NCBI RefSeq assembly: GCF_004379255.2
Contig: NC_056034.1
Location: 34,909,262 to 34,973,261 of the forward strand
DNA: 64,000 nucleotides
DNA from: Salvia splendens
Lineage: Eukaryota; Streptophyta; Magnoliopsida; Lamiales; Lamiaceae
Direction of reading: 5' to 3'
The stretch's first letter is position 1, and every line of letters begins with the position of its first letter. Positions 21,851-32,430 of this stretch are shown piece after piece. The notes below the pieces were generated by a model. The model saw only the letters and a program-made list of their open reading frames with translations. It did not search any database and was not told the origin of the DNA. Both the position numbers and the translations under genes were made by a program.

Positions 21851-24430
21851 TATCACGACCGCACTTCCTAAGGATAGAAAGCACGGTGGATCGCGACTAA
21901 TGGGGGAAATAAAAAGAGGGGAAGAAGGGGGGAAACAATCAAGGGGTACGATATGTAGATCAAAAGATGAACTTTATTACCAATTATAGTCTGAAATCAC
22001 GAATCACAAAGTTCGTGGGAAACATAGTTCAACAGAATAAAGAAAACATGGGAGCTAAAAAAAACTTGACGTAGCGGAAGCAATTGAGAGTTAGATACTA
22101 TTATGTATGAAGACACAATAGTAACCGGAACATTTATTGAATCCTGTCTTTGTCCAAATGCTCAACATCCTCCGCCTCCCGTCCTCGCTCAACCTGTACT
22201 TAGGGAAAACATATGCAGGGGCTGAGTACTTGATGCACTCAGTGAACTCATGCCCGAAATACATTTATCCATAAAGTTATGTCAAGCCATCATTGAGTGA
22301 AACTCGGGTTTTTATTTAAAAGGCAGAGAAACACTAAAATCATTCCTTAAAATAGAATTATGCCTGCAGGCAATCATCATCCTCCATCATATACCATATC
22401 TGAACCATCATGTGAAACGAGAATGTGGCCACAAACTCGATCACTGGACCGGCCGACCTAGAGGACGGCTCACGATCCCCATCAGTGCACTAGTCTGAGT
22501 AGGGACTCACTCCCTAGTCAGACCCGAATTCGTTAACCATCAAAGTCTAGTAGGACATTATCCTAGTAGACAATCAGATAGGCAATTCAAAACATAAAAT
22601 ACAGCATGACATAACATTTAAACCACCCTTATCTCACCATTTACATATCATTGCAAATAAAGGAGTTTAAGTAATAAAGTCCACCTCAAAAGCTTAGAGT
22701 TTTCCTTAGTAGCTTCTTGTTCCAACCTTAGCGGCTGTGCGAAACACCTTTTCGGAGAAAATACATAAAGTTCACATCAAATCTCGGTAACGAAGACATC
22801 TAGAATGCATGCACTCTAATTAAAATCTTTTAATTCGTTTTCTCGGTTTTCGTGCATTTTTTATTATTCGGCAGCCGCCCAAGGCGTCGCGTGCGACGCC
22901 GGTCGGCCGCTTACGCTCGGTCTTTTCTCTGTTGGCTCCTCGTATTTTCCATGTCGTCGAAATTACTTCCCAAAAATTATTTAAGCTCATACTTTAATCA
23001 TCGAAATTATTTCCCTTCGAAAATTATATTTATTTCGGACTGGGATTATTCTGAAAATTAAATAATTTCCCACAAAATAAATTATGACCCCAAAACTTAT
23101 TAAATTCCAGCCCATCCTTATTCCTCAAATTTTACTTTAGAGTCCAAAACAAATAAAAGATTGAGCCCAAAAGAATGGCCCAACCAAAAAAAAAAACAAA
23201 ACCAACCCATATACTCTCTTCCACCCCCATCGGTCTACTTCTCTCTCTACCTCTCTTCTTCTCTCCTCTTTTCTTATAACCGCCGCCCACATAGTTCAAC
23301 AAATTTGAGAACCTCTGCCGTTCTCCCTCCTCTGCTCCACGCCGGTGACCGCCGGAGCACATGGTCACCGGGTTGCTGCTGTCCCGCTGTCACTGCTGGG
23401 TCACCGCGTAGCCGCTGCTGCTACCCCGGAAAAGGGAAACCGCTGCTGCCCGCCGGCGCCTCTCCGCCGTTGGGTCAGGCCGCTTCTCGCCGGTGTCCGC
23501 CATTGGAGACGTCGGGGCGCGGCTGCCCGCCGCTGCCCGCCGCCGCCGACAGCTTCCCCTTCCCCGGTAACACTCCGAACTACCCCGATTCAACCCGCAA
23601 GTTACGTTTTCAATAGAAAGTTAGGTTCTTTCGGGCTTTCGATTACTTACGGACAAAAGTTCGATTGGTTTCAATTGTTGATTGTTAATTTGTTTGAATT
23701 GATTATGGAAGTGGATGTGTGAAGATCATATATGCATAGCTACTACTTAATCATGCTTTGGGATAGGAAAGGATTATACCTCCAAAAAGTTGAGCTTGGT
23801 TGTGGTTGAAACAAAGTGGAAGCAACTTCTTCTTCTCCCCTTTTTCTCTCGGCTCTCTCTCTCGCTATCTCTCCCTCTCACTCTCTTTTTTTTTTCTTTT
23901 GTGTGGTGTAATGTGAGGAAGAGTTTGAAGGGCTAAAGTAATGCTTTGTGTGGCTCTTGGATGGAAGAATTGATGGTGGAAGAGGGAAGGTGGAAGAGTG
24001 GAAATTGGAGGGTCCCTTGGTTGAGGAACCGTCGATCAAGAGGGAAGGAAGAAGGAGAAGGAAGTTCTTGGGCTTGCTCCCAATTGCTTGGAGAGATTTG
24101 AGCTCCAAATTAATTAAATGGTGTTGGGCTCAATTTGTTGCAAGCCCATGTTAGAAATATTATTAGTTAGATTTTTTTTTAAAAAAAGGGTCCAAGCCAT
24201 TTTGTAGATAGTCAATTGGACTCTAGTTAAATTTGCAAAGTCCAAAATAAATACATACTTTATATTCTCGTATTTTTCTTCGATAATTAAAAATTCACGG
24301 GACCTTATTTAATTTTGTTATCTTGTTCTTCACAACGATTAAAAAAAACGAGAAGCATAGCATGACGACAAAATTTTATTTTAACTAGTTCACGACATTT
24401 TTTTTAGTACTTAAAAGTACGGGTGTTACA
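21851..24430. mobile_element. Gypsy-type solo LTR, 2580 bp, inside the copia interior
   Basis: The perfect 5-bp target duplication AAGAG (21846-21850, 24431-24435) encloses a sequence starting TATCACGACC (probably TGTCACGACC with one mutation) and ending GGGTGTTACA. These termini and the long LTR suit chromovirus (Tekay/Del-like) LTRs. GGGGCTGAGTACTTGATGCACTCAG near 22219-22243 is typical of such LTRs. No primer-binding site, polypurine tract or internal domain is present, so it is a solo LTR left by LTR-LTR recombination. The pyrimidine-rich and GC-rich stretch at 23220-23570 looks like a leader; its overlapping frames on both strands are not genes. Orientation is probably + but not certain. 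Confidence 0.8.
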
Positions 24431-25610
24431 AAGAGCCATAAATACTTTATCATTCATTGTTTAAGAAGTTGATGTGTTGTTTAATACTCAATCTTGTTGC
24501 ATCTATATTGTTTCAATACTATGATGCCTTAAACATCAACCATAAAACAATAATTGAGCATTAATAGCTCCCACTGCCACAAAAGCCTATCTGGACCAAG
24601 ATCTCTTACTTGGAAGTTGCATTGTCATGTAAGTCATTGTCCTGCTATAAAAGAGGTCAATCCAATTTACAAAGCATCTTCACTCGCTTTAAACAAACTT
24701 TGATGACAATTCAGGCTCTCCCATTTCCATATCTAGTCTTTTGTTCAAATGAACTAGGACTTAGGAAAAATGCAGCCTTTATGAATTCGTCATCTATCAT
24801 GTTACTTTCCTCTAATAGTAATATAACGACTAATGTTCTGAAGGTTTTCTACTTTTCGGTTAAACCTTCTTTTAGTCATTTCTTATTACTGCAAGCGATG
24901 ACTTGAGTCAGAAACTATTTGAGTGATCAAAAGATTCCTCAAAATATTCTATCTTTTTAGGATATTCCAATCGAATCATCTTGACAGATTCTATTGATAT
25001 CCATCTTTCATCGTCACTAACCAAGACTTGTCGTGCTACTTAAAGGAAAATAGCTTGACCTTATTCCTTGAACCTGTCAAGTACATGCAAAAAGCATTTT
25101 CGAACAATCTTCGTGGAATTATGTCAAGGAAATGGAGGACATGAATCGTTGAGTATAAACTCCAAGTTTTAGCGATGAGAATCTTATCCATTTTAATTTC
25201 CAGTCTACATAATTTTGGCATTCGAGTTCATTTCTTTAAGGATCGCAGACAAAATATGAATGACATAATGCAGATTTTTCATATAAACTTATTATCACAT
25301 ACTTATGCTCAATACATAATCGCAAATAACCACAAAATAATTATTTATCTTGCAACTGTAAAATTAAAATTTTGTACCCTCCAGAGGAAGTCAATACGCA
25401 TTAAAATCTTAAAATTTTACTGGTCACAACACCGACGAATAGTCCAGAGACCACAGAGTGGCATGGCCGCCTAATGTTGCCTAAGCAAGACCACCGAATT
25501 TAGCATTACAGAGTCTCATTCCTACAACACACTCCCATAACAATGCTCATGTGCTGCTAACAAGATCAAGCTATCCCATAAATTCTGTGTGAACTTCTGA
25601 ATCTTGCAGT

Positions 25611-25758
25611 TTCTTAGGATTATTGTCCCCACAGAGCAGGTGGCGATAATATTGGAAACCACATTCTAGTTCATACTATTTATTTTTGAGAAATCCGCCC
25701 TCAAGAACTCGCTATTTCTTAGGATTAATGTCCCCACAGAGCAGGTGGCGATAATATT
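25611..25758. repeat. 43-bp direct repeat, two copies 105 bp apart
   Basis: The segment from TTCTTAGGATTA through CCACAGAGCAGGTGGCGATA to ATATT occurs at 25611-25653 and 25716-25758 with about one mismatch. Confidence 0.85.
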
Positions 25759-26424
25759 AAAAAAAGCTTCATAAATTGCAGACCAATTGATGGAGACCAT
25801 ATACAACGCACTTGTTGTAATTATCGCTTAGATATTTTATATGGTTTTTGCATAATTATCACATAAGCAGATAAAGCAGATAATCCACTTACAAAGATAA
25901 ACACCAAATAAACAGTTAAATCCATTTAATGCATGGCATTTAAACACACTGGATAATTAATGATAATTATTTAATCTAGTCAAGGGAGAATCAATTAAAT
26001 AATTATGCTTTATCTTGGATAATTATTATCCTTAATCATTTAGGATTTATCAAGATAGTGTTAACTATCTAAATCCATTTAGGATCATTCTAGATTTTAT
26101 TTCGATAAAATCAAATTCTTCAATTCACGATAACGTTGATCTAGGATTATCATTATTTAAATCGTTCTAGGATATTACTAGACAGAAACGATTCCATCAT
26201 AATCCATACAATAAATAAAATCCAATCAACCAAGATTTATACAAATCTTAATCTTATTTAGAATAGACATCTAGAATATATCAAAAACACCACTTGGGAT
26301 TTCTTCGATAAATTAATTTATCTAAATCCAATTAAATAAGGATTTTCTTATATATTATCTTTATCGTAATCTATCTAGGATATAAATCCAAAAGATAAGG
26401 ATAACTTGGATTAATGTTTATTTT

Positions 26425-26865
26425 AATCCATCCAGGATTAGTCTTAATAGAATTAAGTCTATTCAAATCCATAGGATAAAATAAATTAATATAAATATTA
26501 ATCCTAATCCATCTAGGATTTATTCTTGGAGTAAATCCATATAAATCCAAAGAATTATATAATATTACATTACAATTATTCATATCTATCTAAGATTTAT
26601 CTAGGATTAAATCCACATAAATCTATAAGATAAGAATAAAATATTATATTATCACTATCCAAATCCATCTAGAATTTATCTATGAATAAATTCATATAAA
26701 CTCATACGATAAGAATAAAATAATATTATCATTATCTAAATCCAACTAGGATTTGTCTAGGAATAAATCCATATAAATCCATAGGATATAGATAAAAAAA
26801 ATTAGATTATTATTTTCCAAATATAACTAGGATTTATCTAGGAATAAAATCTATATAAATCCATT
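26425..26865. repeat. Degenerate tandem array, period about 80 bp
   Basis: ATCCATCTAGGATTTAT-like blocks followed by TAAATCCATATAAATCC recur at about 26505, 26585, 26665, 26743 and 26826. Weaker copies extend up to about 26030. The array lies in the leader side of the copia interior and its open frame is an effect of the repeat. Confidence 0.7.
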
Positions 26866-27009
26866 AAATAAGGAAAGAATCTAATTAATCCATGATTTGA
26901 TTCATAATCAAATCTCAAATAATATATAAAATCCACAAAAGATATATTCAAATCTAATTTCATATTTATCTTGAATTATTTCCAAAATTGAATCCAAGGA
27001 TTTAGAAAC

Positions 27010-27440
27010 CCTAATCATATTTTGGAAAGCGAAGTCACGGAACGAGACGATGCGACGTCACGCGGGTGGGACCCGCGCGAGCGTCGTGCATAGGACGAAC
27101 CTTAATCTAGTATGGCATTGGACTCCCACTGAGTGCGCCCGCCTCTGCATCATCTCCGTCGCTATCGAGTCCGGGATCTGCCCACGAAGGGCTCCCCACT
27201 CAATTCACGAACAGCTGCCGTTCTGCGTCACGCAAGCTGCCCAACTCGAGAGCTTGGGCTGCCGACGCAGCTTGGCCAGCCTGCGACTATCGTTGCTACG
27301 CTGCGTCGTCACTGCTGCGACGTCACTGCAACTGCCACGTTTCTGTCGCACTGAGGTATACCGACGCGGCTGTCGCTGCGTCGTCGTACCCGTCGCTGCC
27401 CGATCTCCGCTGCTGTGTCGTCGTCGCTAGTAGCGACGTC
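27010..27440. other. CpG-rich island inside the copia leader
   Basis: About 430 bp strikingly rich in CpG, with repeated CGTCG, GCTGCG and GACGTC words, in a neighbourhood that is otherwise AT-rich. Frames open on both strands because of composition. No protein family is recognisable. Confidence 0.6.
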
Positions 27441-27866
27441 GTCGTCTCTGTAGTGGCTGCGACAACAGCTACCTTTTCCACCTAACTGATCTGCCCACGC
27501 TGCCTTTTGCTAGAAAACTTCCCAGCCATTCCGAATAGAAACAGCCGGTGTCCTTCCCGTGAAACATGACGAGAATCATTCCATTCACGAAGGCGAATTG
27601 TTTTCCACCGTCCAAGATCATGTAATTGTCAAAAATTTGCGGCGCCCAAGAATAAATCAAAGACATGGTGGATGAATTATAAGGTTGGGTTTTGGAGAAA
27701 TAATTCTCCCAATTCTTTGAATTTGGGCAGATCACTCAGCTATCGACGAAAATATTCTAGCTTTTCGAACTATGCATATTATAAATCATATAACAAGCAA
27801 CAAAAAATAGATACATTCATGCCATTCACAAAACATGAAATTAATCCACATAATCAGAGCCAAAAA

Positions 27867-27883
27867 TTGGCTCTGATACCAAT
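27867..27883 (-). other. Primer-binding site of the copia element
   Basis: The - strand reads ATTGGTATCAGAGCC directly after the CCCCAACA end of the 5' LTR, complementary to the 3' end of plant initiator-methionine tRNA. It fixes the - strand orientation of the element. Confidence 0.9.
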
Positions 27884-28158
27884 TGTTGGGGTTTTGGAGC
27901 CCCTTGCACAGCGGAAGACTTGTACAAACAAATAAATCATACGTAGGATCTATTTGACTGATTACGGGATTAATCAATTCACATGTTAACACAGAATTGC
28001 ATACTAGAACGCAAATAATTCATGCTCATAGAATATAAATCCTAAACATGAATTCTACGGTTTAGAGTTACCGATTTGATTCTCCAAAGAATCGTCGATT
28101 GCTCGCGCCTTCTCCACGATTATCTTCAATACTAGACCACGGATCTTCTGACTGTGTC
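27884..28158 (-). repeat. Copia 5' LTR, inner part (left of the nested element)
   Basis: Matches 18008-18282 of the 3' LTR, with one extra T in the GGGGTTTTGGAG run and single substitutions. Interrupted at 28158 by the Athila-like element. Confidence 0.88.
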
Positions 28159-29617
28159 TGACACACTTGGATTTTACATGGTTTTAGAGGGTGGTTTTGT
28201 ATGAATTTAATCATATTTCATCTATTATTAGGTGTGTTTACATCTACTTCTATATTATGTTGGTATATTGACCATTTTGTTAAGAATGTGTAGAAAAATG
28301 TGCAAAATAGGTGAATGTGCAGCAGTCTTGGCTTGAGACAATTTTACTGGAGATTTTGAAGTCCAATCAACCCCCAATGCACATCATTCTCTTCGTCTTC
28401 GAAAGAGCTTCGCGTAGGTACCTCACACGCCCCAATCGGAGTTCGGATGAGAGAGATATGGCCATTTTACGAACACTGCGCTGTCCAGAAAATCTCACGC
28501 GGCCGGGTGAATTATTACCCTGTAAATACACCCGGCCGGGTGTCTCAAATGGAGCAGAATCTGGTCGAAAATCATCACCCGGCCGGGTGAATTTTACCCT
28601 TTAAAATTCCACCCGGCCGGGTACGTTGTTTTGACGTATTTTTATGCCAAAAATGCGATTTTTGAAGGGGATTAAGAGGAGAAGAAGCCTAGGGTTCATT
28701 CCACACCACACCTAACGCCTCCTACACTCACACACCACCCCAAGCACACCTTTGAGAGAGAGAATTGAAGATTGAAGACTTCCAATCGGGAGATTGAAGT
28801 CACCTATCCATCGATTGATCTCACAGGAGTCTTACTATCTTTACTTCATGTATTTGTTGAATTCATTTGTTTTGAACATGGTTTTCTCTATAAACATGAG
28901 TAGCTAAACATCTCTTGTAGAATTCTGGGTGATGATGCACTGATTTCATAGTTTTTATCCGATTGATTTTGTTCTTGCCTTGCTCTTGTAGTTATTTGAT
29001 TATTCTTGGGTTTATTCCTTTCAATTGCTTGATCACCACTTGATTGTGTAGGATTAATTAGATTAATCGGGAGATGAAATAATTAATCCGGAAAGAAGAA
29101 TAATTCACACCTTAATACAATAGAACTCGGGAGAGTTGAGGTTTTGAGTAAGGTCATTGACCTAATCGAGCTTTTGGGAGTTAGGAGTTTAGGATTAGAA
29201 GGGGACTTCGATCCTAGCACCTAATCTACAGGTTTCTCACCTCGGGAGGGGGTTTAATCTATAATTGTGGTCGGCTTAGTAACTCTAGAGACACCAAAAG
29301 GTAAAGCGAATTGACTGGATAAGAGCTTGGAATTGTGCATCGGATCCTTGAGTTCTGCAATTTTCTCCATATTATCTTTTCACATCCTTTTTACACCGTG
29401 TTTCCGTGTTCTTAATTGTTACTTGCTTACTATATGCTTTTATTAGTTGTTAGAACAAGCCAATCTTTTCTTGATTGTCTAGATAGTAGTTGATTTTTGT
29501 TCGTGGTAGTTAAGTGATACAAAATTGTCTCTGTGGGATACGATACTCTTACTTACTAATTGCTACACTAGCCCCGTACACTTGCGGGTATCACTTGTGT
29601 TAAAATAAGTTGCGTCA
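28159..29617 (+). repeat. 5' LTR of the Gag-only element, 1459 bp
   Basis: Starts TGACACACTTGG and ends TTGCGTCA just before the primer-binding site. The bases GTGTC immediately to the left are the candidate 5-bp target duplication; its partner on the right is lost. Confidence 0.88.
28494..28622. repeat. Palindrome array ACCCGGCCGGGT in the LTR
   Basis: Three perfect 12-bp palindromes lie at 28530-28541, 28577-28588 and 28611-28622, and a half-degenerate copy (GCGGCCGGGTGA) at about 28499-28510. The array is preserved in the 3' LTR (about 34188-34311). It stands out as GC-rich in an AT-rich LTR. Confidence 0.9.
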
Positions 29618-29623
29618 AGTTTT

Positions 29624-29641
29624 TGGCGCCGTTGCCGGGGA
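29624..29641 (+). other. Primer-binding site of the Gag-only element
   Basis: TGGCGCCGTTGCCGGGGA, six bases after the LTR, identical to the site at 12434-12451. Confidence 0.9.
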
Positions 29642-29766
29642 CAATTGTGTGTCATTATAGTTTAATATCGTGATAATAATTGAGATTACTAATCTAGATT
29701 TTACTTGCTTTATTTTTAATTTTTATTTTGAGTTTTCTAATAGATGTGTTTCCTTGTTCAGGGTGT

Positions 29767-32430
29767 ATGCACACGCGTTCTAAAGGTCCACCTCTAGAGC
29801 CTATCGATCCCGAGATCGAAGCATCCAACAGAAGGAGGAACGCACAGAGAAGGTTAAACCAAAGGATTCGGGTTTCTTCACCCGCTCACAGGCGTCTACC
29901 TTCTCTTATCCAGAGAACTCCATCACCAAGTCCATCTCCACTTCCGTCACCTATACAGTGCGAGCCTCATTCTCCAATTCTAATGGAGAACGGCGGGGAG
30001 AACAACAATGAGGATAATGTCATTCGTGAACTCCATCTGCAGCTGGCCAACATGCAGAGGCAATTGGATGAGCAGAACGTGAGGCCAGTGCCCGTACAAA
30101 ATCAGTTTGCCTACAGACAGGTTACTAATCCACCAGTCAACAATGCGGGGATAGCGGCCAATAGCTTTGAATTGAGACCGGGGTTGATAGACAGAGCAGA
30201 AGCAAACGCATTTGGTGGAACAGGCTCAGAAGATGCCAACAAGCACCTCACCAAGTTCATACAAATCAGCAACACAGTGAAGGCGGACGGAGTCACAGAT
30301 GAGCAAGTCCGCCTCAGATTATTCCCATTCTCTTTGAAAGACGATGCAAGGGACTGGTATGACAGCATGGGTCCTAACTCTGTGCCCACATGGGATGCAA
30401 TGGTGGAGCTGTTCTTGGAGAAATACTATCCACCTAGCGAGGCACTCAAACGCCAAGCAGAGGTCATTCAATATAAGATGCAATCTCAGGAGAACATTAT
30501 GGAGGCCTGGAAAAGATTCAAGCAGTTGATGAGAAGATGCCCCAACCACGGGTTAAGCCCGGGGCAACAAATCTTAACCTTCTACAGGGGAGGCACGCTG
30601 GAGGCAATGCGCGAACTGAACATGAGCGCCGGAGGATCTCTCTTGAAGTTGGGAGAAGCTGAAGCGCTTGAAGTGATTGAGAGAGTGGCTTCAAATGATG
30701 ATGGATGGAGAAACGATAGAAGCAAATCCTATAGAGTGGCATCCACCTCCGATTTCGATAGGATGGATACAATATCCAAGCAGCTGGAATTCCTAACTGA
30801 CAAGCTTGGGTATATGGGAACAAGGCAGGTTGGGACTGAGATGCAACAAGGAGTCGAAGATGTAAACTACGTTTACCAAGGTGGCAATAGCAGAAATTTC
30901 AACAATTACCGCCCCAACCTAGGAGGAGGCAATTACAACCACTATGGGAACAAGGGGCATCCCAACTTGTCCTACGGGAACCCAAATAATGCCTTGCAAC
31001 CACCACCCGGATTGCAGGTATCAGATGGCCAAATCATAGAACCGAAGAAGGATGAGCTGAAAGATGTGTTAATGGCTTTTATGAAACAAACGGGAGAGTG
31101 CATGAAAGACTCCAACAAAAGGCTAGTGCAGGTTGAAACTAATGTGAATGCCTTTAATATTCACATGAAGAGCATCGATAACCAGATGAGCCAGGTTTCA
31201 CAGGCTGTGGGTATTCAGCATCAATCAGGCCAATTTCCTTCACAAACGGTTGTAAATCCTAAAGACTGTAAGGATTGCAAAGCCATTAATCTGAGAAGTG
31301 GAAAGAGCTATGAAGGCCCAACCATGCCTGCAGAGAAGGAGAAAATCTCTCAAGAGGAGACAGTGGTAGAAGAGGTGGTGGAAGAAGAAGAACCAGTGGA
31401 AGAGGTGCCGCCTCCCAAGGCAAGTACCGTGATACCTGCACCCCCTGCTGAGGTTAAGATCCCATTTCCACAGCGCGTGCAGAAGAAGAAACTAGATGAT
31501 CACTTCTCTAGGTTTCTCGACATATTTAGAAAAGTGAACATCAACATCCCGTTGGTAGAGGCGTTACAGCAAATGCCTACATATGCAAAGTTTTTAAAAG
31601 ATGTGCTCTCCAAGAAGAAGAAGTGGACTGACTATGAGACGGTGAACATATCTGAAAACTGTAGTGCCATAATTCAGAAAAAGCTACCGGCCAAGCTTAA
31701 AGATCCTGGGAGTTTCAACATCTCATGCGTCATTGGAAATGACAGACAGACAAAGGCACTTTGTGATCTGGGGGCGAGTATAAATTTGATGCCATTATCG
31801 TTTTTCAGAAAGATGAAGATCGGCACTCTCAAGCCGACAACAATCACGCTACAGATGGCAGATAGAACCGTCACCTATCCCAAAGGAATTGTTGAGGACT
31901 TTCTTGTGATGGTACACGACTTCATATTCCCCGTCGATTTTGTAGTGTTGGATATGGAAGAAGACGTGAATGTACCGCTTATCCTGGGGCGCCCATTCCT
32001 TGCAACGGGAAAAGCATTGATAGATGTAGCAAAGGGAGAGCTCACTCTTCATATGGGCAACAAACGTCACATCCTATCTATCTACAATGCTATGAAGAGT
32101 CGTGAGGAAGAAAAACTTGTTATGAAGAAGGAGTGCAAAGCTGTGCACGTTGTAGAGGTCCAAAAGGCACAAGAAATTGAGTCCACATTTGGGGATTTTT
32201 CTTTACCGCAATGGATGTTTGCTTCATGTGGTGGATCAATTTCTAAAGAAGAGACTACATCAAATCCTAAAGTGAAGGTGAAGAAAACAAAAGCTGAAAA
32301 TTCACCCAAAGTGGAAACCAAAATTTCTGATGGAGCTCTGAAAAATACTTGGTGGAAGAAGAGATTGGCTAGATCATATGCTTCCAATATTGACAGAAAG
32401 TCTAACACCACCAGTTATGGCGTGACATGA
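29767..32430 (+). CDS. Gag-protease polyprotein of an Athila-like Ty3/gypsy element
   Basis: An uninterrupted 887-aa frame from the ATG at 29767 (MHTRSKG); the frame is open further upstream but without ATG. The N-terminus is basic and serine/proline-rich, followed by a short helical segment (about residues 84-105). The retrotransposon Gag core lies at about 130-270 (LRLFPFSLKDDARDWYDS, then a WDAMVELFLEKYYPP helix and CPNHGL), matching the Athila Gag layout. A Gly/Asn/Tyr-rich stretch (about 375-420) stands where many Athila Gags have a CCHC zinc knuckle, but no CxxCxxxHxxxxC is present. An acidic EE-rich linker follows (about 535-560). The aspartic-protease-like domain (about 640-760) has CDLGASINLMP and LILGRPFL; DLG in place of D-S/T-G is usual in Athila-type proteases. 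The protein would form the particle and package RNA. Reverse transcriptase and integrase must come from another element. Confidence 0.9.
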   Translation: MHTRSKGPPLEPIDPEIEASNRRRNAQRRLNQRIRVSSPAHRRLPSLIQRTPSPSPSPLPSPIQCEPHSPILMENGGENNNEDNVIRELHLQLANMQRQLDEQNVRPVPVQNQFAYRQVTNPPVNNAGIAANSFELRPGLIDRAEANAFGGTGSEDANKHLTKFIQISNTVKADGVTDEQVRLRLFPFSLKDDARDWYDSMGPNSVPTWDAMVELFLEKYYPPSEALKRQAEVIQYKMQSQENIMEAWKRFKQLMRRCPNHGLSPGQQILTFYRGGTLEAMRELNMSAGGSLLKLGEAEALEVIERVASNDDGWRNDRSKSYRVASTSDFDRMDTISKQLEFLTDKLGYMGTRQVGTEMQQGVEDVNYVYQGGNSRNFNNYRPNLGGGNYNHYGNKGHPNLSYGNPNNALQPPPGLQVSDGQIIEPKKDELKDVLMAFMKQTGECMKDSNKRLVQVETNVNAFNIHMKSIDNQMSQVSQAVGIQHQSGQFPSQTVVNPKDCKDCKAINLRSGKSYEGPTMPAEKEKISQEETVVEEVVEEEEPVEEVPPPKASTVIPAPPAEVKIPFPQRVQKKKLDDHFSRFLDIFRKVNINIPLVEALQQMPTYAKFLKDVLSKKKKWTDYETVNISENCSAIIQKKLPAKLKDPGSFNISCVIGNDRQTKALCDLGASINLMPLSFFRKMKIGTLKPTTITLQMADRTVTYPKGIVEDFLVMVHDFIFPVDFVVLDMEEDVNVPLILGRPFLATGKALIDVAKGELTLHMGNKRHILSIYNAMKSREEEKLVMKKECKAVHVVEVQKAQEIESTFGDFSLPQWMFASCGGSISKEETTSNPKVKVKKTKAENSPKVETKISDGALKNTWWKKRLARSYASNIDRKSNTTSYGVT

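Larger units (their letters stand above)
24436..27866 (-). other. Remaining copia interior (leader, gag and early pol position), no intact frame
   Basis: By element order this is the leader and gag/protease/integrase side of the copia element on the - strand. The only clear internal structures are the direct repeats, the CTAGGATT repeat array and the CpG-rich block listed separately. No Gag zinc knuckle or integrase motif was recognised. Confidence 0.55.

Noticed and set aside
23161..23722. Proline- and arginine-rich frames of 125-151 aa with a gene-like leader
   Set aside because: They are within the solo LTR bounded by the AAGAG duplication, open in several frames on both strands because of GC content; no splice partners.
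27050..27430. 126-aa + strand frame
   Set aside because: It runs antisense to the copia element through the CpG-rich leader; composition explains the open frame.
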